From positions 62,001-126,000 of the forward strand of contig CAYLUS010000002.1 in NCBI GenBank assembly GCA_964386975.1: a stretch of 64,000 nt of DNA, given 5' to 3'. The notes below the pieces were generated by a model. That model was not told the origin of the DNA and made no database searches. It saw only the letters and a list, made by a program, of their open reading frames with translations. The DNA is from UBA6136 sp964386975 (GTDB lineage: Bacteria > Pseudomonadota > Gammaproteobacteria > Methylococcales > Methylococcaceae). Shown piece after piece: positions 34,282 to 41,647 of this stretch (position 1 is the first letter of the stretch; every line of letters starts with the position of its first letter). The position numbers were made by a program, and so were the translations under genes.

Positions 34282-35145
34282 ATGCACGTCCTTCTTGAGA
34301 AAGCCTTCATCGGGCTCCAGTTCATCCTGCCCCACCATGCCCTGTCTCGACTGATGGGCAGGTTGACTCAGTGCCGCATTGCCTTCGTCAAGAACCTGTT
34401 CATCGAGAACATCACGCGCATCTATGGCGTCAATCTCGCCGAGGCACAGCGGACCTCAGCGCGCGAGTACACCTGCTTTAACGACTTCTTCACCCGGGCC
34501 CTGAGCGCGGGCGCTCGACCCATTTGCAAAGGCCCCGGTCAGCTTGCAAGTCCAGCAGATGGGGCCGTCAGCCAGCTAGGAACGATTGACGATGGCAACC
34601 TGATTCAGGCCAAAGGCCGCACTTACTCATTGAGCGCGTTGCTGGGCCATCAAGACGACCTGACGTCACAGTTTGCCGGTGGCCATTTCCTGACCATCTA
34701 TCTTTCGCCCCGCGACTACCACCGGCTGCACATGCCGATGCGTGGCGAACTCCGTCAGATGTTGCACATCCCCGGCCGTCTTTTCAGCGTCAACGATGCC
34801 ACTGCGCGGGGTGTCGATCAGCTGTTTGCGCGCAACGAGCGTGTCGTGGCCGTATTTGACACCGCGGCGGGCCCGATGGCCCTGATACTGGTCGGCGCCA
34901 TTTTTGTCGCCAGCATCGAGACCGTCTGGCATGGCATCGTAACGCCGCCCCACACCCATGGTATCCAATCCTGGGATTACCCGAAGGGAGAGGTGGTTCT
35001 GGACAAAGGCGCCGAAATGGGCCGTTTCAATATGGGGTCCACCATCATCGTCCTGTTCGGCAAAGACCGGATCGAGTGGGCACTGGGTCTCGCACCGGGC
35101 TCGGCAACCCAAGTCGGGGCAGAAATCGGCCACATCCGGCATTAG
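34282..35145 (+). CDS. psd: Phosphatidylserine decarboxylase proenzyme
   Basis: A 287-residue membrane-associated enzyme that makes phosphatidylethanolamine. Family segments: NDFFTRAL, SPADGAVSQLG, the catalytic His in LSPRDYHRLHMP and the self-cleavage site near the C-terminus, here FNMGSTIIVLF. The usual site is LGST; the Met in place of Leu precedes the Gly-Ser bond and should not block pyruvoyl formation. ATG 34282 gives the standard length; the frame is open far upstream inside the DUF2062 gene. Confidence 0.96.
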   Translation: MHVLLEKAFIGLQFILPHHALSRLMGRLTQCRIAFVKNLFIENITRIYGVNLAEAQRTSAREYTCFNDFFTRALSAGARPICKGPGQLASPADGAVSQLGTIDDGNLIQAKGRTYSLSALLGHQDDLTSQFAGGHFLTIYLSPRDYHRLHMPMRGELRQMLHIPGRLFSVNDATARGVDQLFARNERVVAVFDTAAGPMALILVGAIFVASIETVWHGIVTPPHTHGIQSWDYPKGEVVLDKGAEMGRFNMGSTIIVLFGKDRIEWALGLAPGSATQVGAEIGHIRH

Positions 35146-35417
35146 AGTCAATTCCGGTTGGGCATTACCAGCTTCGCCAACCGGTCAGCCAATGCAGCTG
35201 AGGCATATGCCACATTCACTCGGGTATCCGCGCATGCGCTGCTTCCTTATTTGCCCGGCGCCTGCTCTAGCCGGCTGCTGAACCCCCCGGACTCTCTCTC
35301 ATAAGATCCCGAAAATCAAGACTGGCCCGATGATTGCTTAACTTCTTGCGATCACGAACCGCCAGATCCGCGTCCTTCGCATTGTTGGCGGCCACAAAAC
35401 GTCAGAGAGAAGGTGCA

Positions 35418-35873
35418 ATGGAAAAACAAACCACCCAAAAAGTCAGCGCAGGCCACCGCTATGGACATTGGCTGATCACCGGCGCCCCCCAACGGATAGG
35501 CGGGGACACCCGCTACCCCTGCCAGTGCGTGTGCGGTAAGGAAAAACTGGTTTCCGCCATCACACTTCGTAATGGCTCATCGACGAGCTGCGGCTGCCAG
35601 AGAAAAGACCGAATTCCAAAGATGACTGATTTTGAGCTCAGGCCAACCCCTCCGGATATTCAGGAAATCTTCCAGCTGATCAGCGAAGGATGCCTGCCGC
35701 CTGCTGATCAATTCAGCATGAGTGATGGCGCGCCGGCATGGACTTTACCTGGAATTGCCAAGATCCTCGGCGTGGCAAAACCGGAGTTGCTCGCATTACT
35801 GAGAGAGGGAGGACCCCGCTTCAGTGCTGTCCCGAACTCGCACCTGCCGGAGCCTTTCCGGGTCGTTGCCTGA
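35418..35873 (+). CDS. Small zinc-ribbon protein with phage-type CxC...CGC motif
   Basis: A 151-residue protein. Residues 10-60 hold the pattern W-L-I ... YPCQCVCGKEKLV ... GSSTSCGC, four or five cysteines that look like the zinc-ribbon found ahead of AP2/HNH endonuclease domains and in phage proteins. No HNH motif follows; the C-terminal part (TLPGIAKILGVAKPELLALL) looks like a short helix-turn-helix. A role in DNA or RNA binding is an inference. ATG 35418 has AGAAGG upstream. The 270 bp between psd and this gene contain no gene I can support. Confidence 0.65.
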   Translation: MEKQTTQKVSAGHRYGHWLITGAPQRIGGDTRYPCQCVCGKEKLVSAITLRNGSSTSCGCQRKDRIPKMTDFELRPTPPDIQEIFQLISEGCLPPADQFSMSDGAPAWTLPGIAKILGVAKPELLALLREGGPRFSAVPNSHLPEPFRVVA

Positions 35874-35893
35874 GGCGCCCGCTAGCGGGCGCC
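35874..35893. repeat. Perfect 20-bp palindrome between convergent genes
   Basis: GGCGCCCGCTAGCGGGCGCC begins one base after the zinc-ribbon gene stop and includes the stop of the convergent lipoprotein gene. It can form a 9-bp hairpin in both transcripts. Without a T-tract on either side it may be a shared transcript-end stabiliser rather than an intrinsic terminator. Confidence 0.5.
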
Positions 35894-36499
35894 CGGAAGC
35901 CCCTCACCGCCTAAAAGCTCAGGGCGGGGGGGCGACCACTGCAGGTCAATCGAGTCTCCGCCCTTCAAGCGGACCTTCTGCATGACGGAGCCGTCTTCCT
36001 CCTGCGCGTCATTCACTCCATACATGAAGTCATAGTAATCGTGGTCACGGCCCAGCCAGCGGGTCTTGGCGACGATCAGATACTCTCCGTTACCGACCTG
36101 GGTGAACTGAAAATCGCCATCCTCATCACAGCGCGAGGTCTTGGTAGTGCTGTAAAAGGCTTCCGCCCCGGCGAACTGGACGGGTGATTCCCGGGCATCC
36201 ATTCTGAAAGCACTGTTGATGGAACCGTACTTGCCCGAATCAAGCTCATAAAAAATCCGCGCCCATTCCTTGGCATAAGGGGTTGCCGGTACCAGGCTGA
36301 CGACACTTCCCGCACAACTCACCAAAGTACCACTGGCCAACTGAACCATGATCCGCCCGGACACCTGGTTGCTGCCAGGCGCCAGCATGACTCTTGCCTT
36401 GGCAGCATCAAAAGGAACGGCAATTCTGACCGGCGCCTTCGAAGAACATCCGGGAAGGAAAACGAGCCCGCAGGCAATCAGGGCAAAGGTCTTGTTCAA
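35882..36499 (-). CDS. Lipoprotein of unknown function
   Basis: A 205-residue lipoprotein with signal MNKTFALIACGLVFLPGC and lipobox LPGC (Cys18). The mature part is mostly beta-strand-like, with SNQVSGRIMVQLASGTLVSCAGSVV and GEYLIVAKTRWLG, resembling carboxypeptidase-regulatory-like domains, but I do not recognise the family. It converges on the zinc-ribbon gene with 8 bp between the stops. The 200 bp upstream hold only a short GC hairpin (CCTGCAC/GTGCAGG near 36548). Confidence 0.65.
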   Translation of the reverse strand: MNKTFALIACGLVFLPGCSSKAPVRIAVPFDAAKARVMLAPGSNQVSGRIMVQLASGTLVSCAGSVVSLVPATPYAKEWARIFYELDSGKYGSINSAFRMDARESPVQFAGAEAFYSTTKTSRCDEDGDFQFTQVGNGEYLIVAKTRWLGRDHDYYDFMYGVNDAQEEDGSVMQKVRLKGGDSIDLQWSPPRPELLGGEGLPGAR

Positions 36500-36702
36500 G
36501 GGGGCATCCAGTGAGGGTTGAGGGTGACTTCGATTCTAGCAAATGGTCCTGCACCTTGAGTGCAGGTGCTTCACCCCCACCAGAGGCAGGGCTCGACTGC
36601 CCGTCAGTCGATGACAGGAACTTTTAGACAACGCAATCTTTCAAAGGGTTGAAAGGCACACGGAGTGCCATTTCAGCTAAGTCAAGGCGTGAGGAAGAGT
36701 GC

Positions 36703-36903
36703 ATGGACATGAGAAAAGACCGTCTCATAACCCGGGAACTCCTGGATTGTTACCGTCGAGACATCTTCAGCGCCCATCCGGTGTTCTCGGATAGGGCCAT
36801 CCAGTCCCTCAAAGAGAGCATTGAGCGAGGGACCGATTTTGACTGTGAGGCTACCCGGATCAGCGCAATCAGCCTGTATTGTTCTATTTCGGGTAACAAC
36901 TGA
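36703..36903 (+). CDS. Small hypothetical protein
   Basis: A 66-residue charged protein (MDMRKDRLITRELLDCYRRD) with three cysteines and no membrane segment. ATG 36703 has a good GAGGAAG site 5 bp upstream, which is the main reason to believe it. No homologous family is recognised. It sits alone between a lipoprotein gene and the Kdo hydroxylase gene. Confidence 0.4.
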   Translation: MDMRKDRLITRELLDCYRRDIFSAHPVFSDRAIQSLKESIERGTDFDCEATRISAISLYCSISGNN

Positions 36904-37005
36904 TCAGGAAATGGCGGCGTGTCAGAGGCTCGCTGCCCGGCAAGACTGGTTAAAATGCATGGGTCATTCTGACCACGGGGTCAGCCCGCCGCCAGAGAGA
37001 ATCCC

Positions 37006-37893
37006 ATGCAACTTGACGTCATTCGCGAATTTGACCTGAACCGATGGTCTCCTGAGGTCGATGAAGCCCCAATCGTTCGCTGCGAGGCAGACCTTGAATC
37101 AGGCAAAGTGCTTTACTTTCCTAATCTCGGCTTTCCCTTCTTGGAGGCGGAGCAGCGTTTTCTTTCCGAACAATGGTCAGATGGCAAATCCAAGAACATC
37201 AGTTACCGGGGGTCGCGCCATAGCCTTCAGGGCGCCCGCGGCTCACAGGCGGATCAGGACGCGCTGGAATCCCTGATCGCCCGTTTCTGCGTCAACGCCA
37301 AATCGCTGGTCGATGCCCTGTTTCCGGCCTACCGGCCCTACCTGAAAACGGGCTTCACTTCCTATCGGACGGCGCAGGTTGAAGGCCGGGTTACCAGCTG
37401 GCGCAAAGACGATACGCGGCTTCATGTGGACTCCTTTCCCTCCAACCCAACCCAGGGAACGCGGTTGCTGCGCGTCTTTACCAACGTAAACCCGGCAGGC
37501 ATCCCAAGGATCTGGCGCGTTGGAGAGCCGTTCAGGGACCATGCCCAACGGTTCCTACCCAAGGCGAGTCAACCCTTTCCAGGGTCTGCATGGCTTCTGG
37601 AAAAAATCGGCATCACCAAGGCGCGTCGCTCTCTGTATGACCACTATATGGGACAGCTTCATGACCTCGGGAAAGCCGATCTCGACTACCAGGCCCATGC
37701 GCCACAACTCACGTTTCAATTCCCCCCCGGGAGTTCCTGGGTCGTTTTCTCAGATCAAGTATTGCATGCCGTCATGGCGGGACAATTCATGCTGGAACAA
37801 ACCTTTTACCTGTCCCCCGACCACCTCATTCAACCCGAGCTCGGACCCTTGAGGGTGCTTGAGAGCCTGACCGGTAAACCCCTTCGGAATTAA
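37006..37893 (+). CDS. kdoO: Kdo 3-hydroxylase (Fe(II)/2-oxoglutarate dioxygenase)
   Basis: A 295-residue protein of the KdoO family, which hydroxylates the 3-position of Kdo in lipopolysaccharide to give Ko. The iron facial triad appears as LHVDSF (His140, Asp142) and LHAVMAGQF (His254). The segment TRLLRVFTNVNPAGIPRIWRVGEPF is characteristic. Location is cytoplasmic or at the inner membrane. It is followed 9 bp later by a nitroreductase gene in an envelope-rich region. Confidence 0.85.
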   Translation: MQLDVIREFDLNRWSPEVDEAPIVRCEADLESGKVLYFPNLGFPFLEAEQRFLSEQWSDGKSKNISYRGSRHSLQGARGSQADQDALESLIARFCVNAKSLVDALFPAYRPYLKTGFTSYRTAQVEGRVTSWRKDDTRLHVDSFPSNPTQGTRLLRVFTNVNPAGIPRIWRVGEPFRDHAQRFLPKASQPFPGSAWLLEKIGITKARRSLYDHYMGQLHDLGKADLDYQAHAPQLTFQFPPGSSWVVFSDQVLHAVMAGQFMLEQTFYLSPDHLIQPELGPLRVLESLTGKPLRN

Positions 37894-37902
37894 ATAGACC
37901 CC

Positions 37903-38502
37903 ATGTTTCCCAAAGACGCCATCACCGAGACCCCGATTCATCCCGCGCTGGCCCAACGCTGGAGCGGCAGGGCATTTGACCCTAATCGTGCGGTCGAAGC
38001 CAAAACACTCATTCAGCTGTTCGAGGCCGCCCGCTGGAGCCCCTCGGCAAGCAACCAGCAACCGTGGCGCCTGACGGTCTGGGATCGAAATGAGGACTTC
38101 CAGCAGTGGAGCCGCGCCTTCGAGTGCCTGACCGGCTTCAACCGGACCTGGGCCTGCCACGCGCCGCTGCTGATGCTCGCCGCTGCCGAGACCGCTTCCA
38201 GTGAGGGCAAACCCAACCGCTGGGCCCCTTATGATTGCGGTGCGGCGATGATGAGTCTTTCCGTTGAAGCCACCGCGCTCGGGCTGATGGTCCATCAGAT
38301 GGGCGGCTTTGATCGCCTAGCCATCCAGCAGGCCTTCGAGCTGCCAGAGAGCGTCGAGCCAATGTCCATCCTGGCCGTGGGCTATCAACTGCCTGAGGGT
38401 CTCATCCCGCAGGATCTTATGGAGCGGGAATTCGCCGAACGCACGCGCAAGCCACTTGAAAGCCTGATTTTTAAGGGATCCTGGGGCCGGCCGTTCCGCT
38501 AA
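37903..38502 (+). CDS. Nitroreductase-family flavoprotein
   Basis: A 199-residue FMN-dependent NAD(P)H oxidoreductase fold. Motifs: RWSGRAFDPNR (phosphate contacts), AARWSPSASNQQPWRLTVW (FMN isoalloxazine region) and DCGAAMMSLSVEATALGLMVHQMGGFD. The physiological substrate is unknown. The start is 9 bp after kdoO, so the pair is probably cotranscribed. Confidence 0.9.
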   Translation: MFPKDAITETPIHPALAQRWSGRAFDPNRAVEAKTLIQLFEAARWSPSASNQQPWRLTVWDRNEDFQQWSRAFECLTGFNRTWACHAPLLMLAAAETASSEGKPNRWAPYDCGAAMMSLSVEATALGLMVHQMGGFDRLAIQQAFELPESVEPMSILAVGYQLPEGLIPQDLMEREFAERTRKPLESLIFKGSWGRPFR

Positions 38503-38573
38503 AACACAGACTGCGTCAGCGTTAGCGCTGAAGACTGAAGCCCCCCACGTGAGCCACCCTGCCATGCCTTCCC

Positions 38574-40508
38574 ATGCTGCAACGACTGATCCGATTTCTT
38601 GAACAACAATTGACACGCAAGGTCCCGGCAACCGGCCTTGCCCTCTTCCGCATCGGATTTTCGCTGGTCGCGCTTCAGGAGGTGCTCTTCCTCTTTTATT
38701 TCAGGCATCTGATCTTTGATCCGACGCCCTACCTCGATCGGGCCTCTCCGGTCCTGCATGCCGTGATTTTGGCTTGGGCGGGAGTCCTGATCGCTCTGCT
38801 TTTAGGCTACAGGACCCGCCAAGCCGCCCTCGCCAATTACCTTCTGTGGATCACATTCGTGGTCTTTACGCCCCTGTGGCAGGATTTTGACGGGGGTTTT
38901 GACCAGCTCATGACCGGCAGCAGTCTACTGCTGGTCTTTTTACCGTCAGAGCGCCGTTTTTCTCTGGATCAATTGCGCTGGCGCCTGCGCTACTCAAGCC
39001 TCAGCCAGCGCTACCAACCTGAGCAAACGGTTTCGCCCCTGGCCTACAGCGTGCCGGTCTTCCTGAGCCTCGGGCTGATGTACCTGGACTCCGGACTGCA
39101 CAAGCTCTCCTCGGAATTCTGGCGAAACGGCATGGGCGGCTGGCTGCCGCCCACCCATCCCTACTACCAGTCACCCCTGGATCTCAGCGCGGTCTTGAAT
39201 CACAAGACGCTGCAGCAGCTGATCGGCTATGCCGTAATGGGCTTTCAGCTGGGTTTCATTTTCCTCTTCTGGCGCAAGGCATTTCGAATTCCGATCCTGA
39301 TTCTGGGCGTTGGCTTTCATGTCGGCATCATTCTGGCCCTCAATGTTTACCCCTTCGGATTCGCCATGCTGGTCCACTATCTGCTAGAGGTTCCTTTCCG
39401 CGCGTGGCATGGTCTTGGACGGGTGATTCGGGTCCGACAACCGACTCTGACCGTGTTCTACGACCAGCAGTGCCCGCTCTGCAACCGCACCGTCATCATT
39501 CTTGAACATTTCGATATCCGCCATGCGGTCGCCTTTAAAGGGCTTCAGTCCTACCGAACGTCCTACCCGTTGCTGTCGCAAATCTCCGAAACGGATCTCC
39601 TCAGAGACCTGTATGCCCTCGACCCACAGGGTCAAATCAGCCAGGGCGTCGACACCTACATCAAAATCCTTTTGGCCACCGGCTATGGCGCGCCGATCGG
39701 GTGGCTGCTTCGCGTGCCGGGGATCTATCACCTGGCCAAGGCGCGCTACCGCGCCATCGCCGACAATCGTATCCGCAAGGACTGTGGACCCGACTGTGCG
39801 CTCGATGCCATACCTGATTTTGAGGATGAACGGCCATTTCCCGGCTTCTTCAAGCGCCACACTCGAACGGATCGGGCCACCGCCACCCGCATCGCCAAGG
39901 TTCTGGTTGTCCTTCTGGTCCTGCAACTCAACAGTACCATCCACTATGCGCTCCTGTACCGCTGGGCAGGATCCCAACCCAAGGACCCGGCGCTGGTAGT
40001 CCTGGATCAGGCCAGCGATGCGCTGATCAATGTGTCGCACACCCTGTTTGGGATTTCGCCGCATGCGCTCTACATGCATGATCACTTTGATGATTACAAC
40101 CGAATCGTCGCGATCACCTACAAAAACCCGGACGGCATCGAGACATGGCTGCCCTTTGTCAACACCGAGGGGCGGCTTCTCAGCCCCTTTTGGGGCCGCA
40201 TTCAGTCCATGTGGGCCAACGTTGCGATTACCTCCCACATGAGTCCCGACCGGCTTGAGAAATTTACCCGCAAGGTGACCGCATTCATGGCACCCGATCT
40301 GGGTATTCCCCTTGAGGGGGCCGAGTTCCTGATCAAGGTCAAGTCAGTGGAGGCCCCCACCGATTGGGTCTTCGATCTTCGCCATCTCAACAGCCAAGGG
40401 GCCTGGTCAAACCTTGGAACGCTGAAGTGGGAAACAGGCCTTGCCCATCTCCACCTCCAGCCGCATGCCCTTGATCCGGTCGGGGAGAACGCTGACCGGC
40501 ATCACTGA
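38574..40508 (+). CDS. HTTM membrane domain fused to DCC1-like thiol oxidoreductase
   Basis: A 644-residue fusion. Residues 15-285 are an HTTM domain (vitamin K-dependent gamma-carboxylase-like membrane bundle, e.g. GLMYLDSGLHKLSSEFWRNG). A DCC1-like (DUF393) domain follows with YDQQCPLCNRTV (Cys300-x-x-Cys303), the thioredoxin-like redox motif. After about 415 comes another helix (AKVLVVLLVLQLNSTIHYALLY) and a soluble tail to 644. HTTM and DCC genes are often neighbours and sometimes fused; the reaction is unknown, possibly quinone- or thiol-coupled. It begins 71 bp after the nitroreductase. Confidence 0.85.
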   Translation: MLQRLIRFLEQQLTRKVPATGLALFRIGFSLVALQEVLFLFYFRHLIFDPTPYLDRASPVLHAVILAWAGVLIALLLGYRTRQAALANYLLWITFVVFTPLWQDFDGGFDQLMTGSSLLLVFLPSERRFSLDQLRWRLRYSSLSQRYQPEQTVSPLAYSVPVFLSLGLMYLDSGLHKLSSEFWRNGMGGWLPPTHPYYQSPLDLSAVLNHKTLQQLIGYAVMGFQLGFIFLFWRKAFRIPILILGVGFHVGIILALNVYPFGFAMLVHYLLEVPFRAWHGLGRVIRVRQPTLTVFYDQQCPLCNRTVIILEHFDIRHAVAFKGLQSYRTSYPLLSQISETDLLRDLYALDPQGQISQGVDTYIKILLATGYGAPIGWLLRVPGIYHLAKARYRAIADNRIRKDCGPDCALDAIPDFEDERPFPGFFKRHTRTDRATATRIAKVLVVLLVLQLNSTIHYALLYRWAGSQPKDPALVVLDQASDALINVSHTLFGISPHALYMHDHFDDYNRIVAITYKNPDGIETWLPFVNTEGRLLSPFWGRIQSMWANVAITSHMSPDRLEKFTRKVTAFMAPDLGIPLEGAEFLIKVKSVEAPTDWVFDLRHLNSQGAWSNLGTLKWETGLAHLHLQPHALDPVGENADRHH

Positions 40509-40534
40509 AAGGCATCACCACGAGCGACCGCGCG

Positions 40535-41602
40535 CTATGGCGGACGATGGTCGGCCACCGCGTCAAGAGCCCTTTCAAAGCCGGATGGCAGCGGCTGATC
40601 CGGCCGGTCGATCCAGCTGATGATGTCATCGAGCGGGATGTCTCCCCTCAAATCGCGTATCAGCATATGGAAGCCATTCGGATAGAGCGCCATCCGAATG
40701 TTGCTTCGGTCCTTGAGCTTGAACGCCATTTCCTCAATGGGTTTGCGCGGAATCACCTGATCCTTTTCTCCATAAAGGATCAGTTGTCGAACATCGATCG
40801 CACCGACCCGGCGCTGAGCCAGGTCCATCAGGCCCACAAGACCCTCGATGGTGTCGAACCGGGTGGCTTTGATGACCCAGGGATCGCGGCCCAACGCCCG
40901 AAGCATCTCAAGATTGTCCGATGCCTGTATTTTGAGTCCACCCCCCGTAACGCGGACATCCGGCAGCAAGCTGGAGGTCATCGCCAGCAGCGCGACCTGG
41001 TACCAGGGCATGGTCTCCCTCGACCAGACCGCCGGCGCAACCAGGATCACACCCGCGACGTTGGGCGGGGTGTTAAGGGTAAACGCACTGATCGCGACAG
41101 CTCCACCCATGCTCTGACCCAAAAGGTAAAGGGGGATGCCCGGATAACCACGACGCACCGCACGGACCAATGCCGTCAGATCACGCCCATATTGAAGCTG
41201 TCCGGCCCAAAGTCCCATTTCAGGGGCCATGCCAAAGCCCCGCTGGTCATAGGCGATCAGACCCAGGCCCTGGCTTACGAAATAGTGCCCGGTGGATTCA
41301 AACGCGCGTCCATAGTCATTGAACCCGTGAACACCGATCACAAGCGCCCGCGGCGGCCGCGTTTGGGGAAACCAGGAGCGAATGGGTAGAGTGGCCCCAT
41401 CCGAGGTCACAAAATGGGAGCGCCCCAGAAAAACATCCTCGGGACCTTTTTCAGGGACTTCCCGCGCACTCGCCATTGCTGACAGCAAGAGGCCGAAACC
41501 TGCGGCCCAAAAGCGAATCCCGAAGGCATTTGTCTGCCGCGGGTCGAGTCCTTGCGAGCGGGCTGGTAAGCTATGGCAGCACATCGCATTGACCCAGGTC
41601 AT
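40535..41602 (-). CDS. Alpha/beta hydrolase (lysophospholipase-like)
   Basis: A 355-residue serine hydrolase with a probable signal or anchor (RFWAAGFGLLLSAMASA). The nucleophile elbow is LGQSMGGAVA, the oxyanion segment VIGVHGFNDYGRAF, and later acid and base positions are LYGEKDQVIP and YPNGFHMLIRD. This resembles monoacylglycerol lipase/lysophospholipase L2. ATG 41602 has GGAGG 9 bp upstream, which decides the start; the open frame extends 156 bp further. It is divergent from aas with a 45-bp gap, which suggests a linked role in lysophospholipid turnover. Confidence 0.87.
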   Translation of the reverse strand: MTWVNAMCCHSLPARSQGLDPRQTNAFGIRFWAAGFGLLLSAMASAREVPEKGPEDVFLGRSHFVTSDGATLPIRSWFPQTRPPRALVIGVHGFNDYGRAFESTGHYFVSQGLGLIAYDQRGFGMAPEMGLWAGQLQYGRDLTALVRAVRRGYPGIPLYLLGQSMGGAVAISAFTLNTPPNVAGVILVAPAVWSRETMPWYQVALLAMTSSLLPDVRVTGGGLKIQASDNLEMLRALGRDPWVIKATRFDTIEGLVGLMDLAQRRVGAIDVRQLILYGEKDQVIPRKPIEEMAFKLKDRSNIRMALYPNGFHMLIRDLRGDIPLDDIISWIDRPDQPLPSGFERALDAVADHRPP

Positions 41603-41647
41603 CTCAGACCCCCTCCAAAAAACCCAAATGCGCGCGCCGCTCTCACC

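Noticed and set aside
35146..35417. Possible tRNA or small RNA between psd and the zinc-ribbon gene
   Set aside because: No cloverleaf, T-loop GTTC context or CCA-type acceptor could be assembled by eye.
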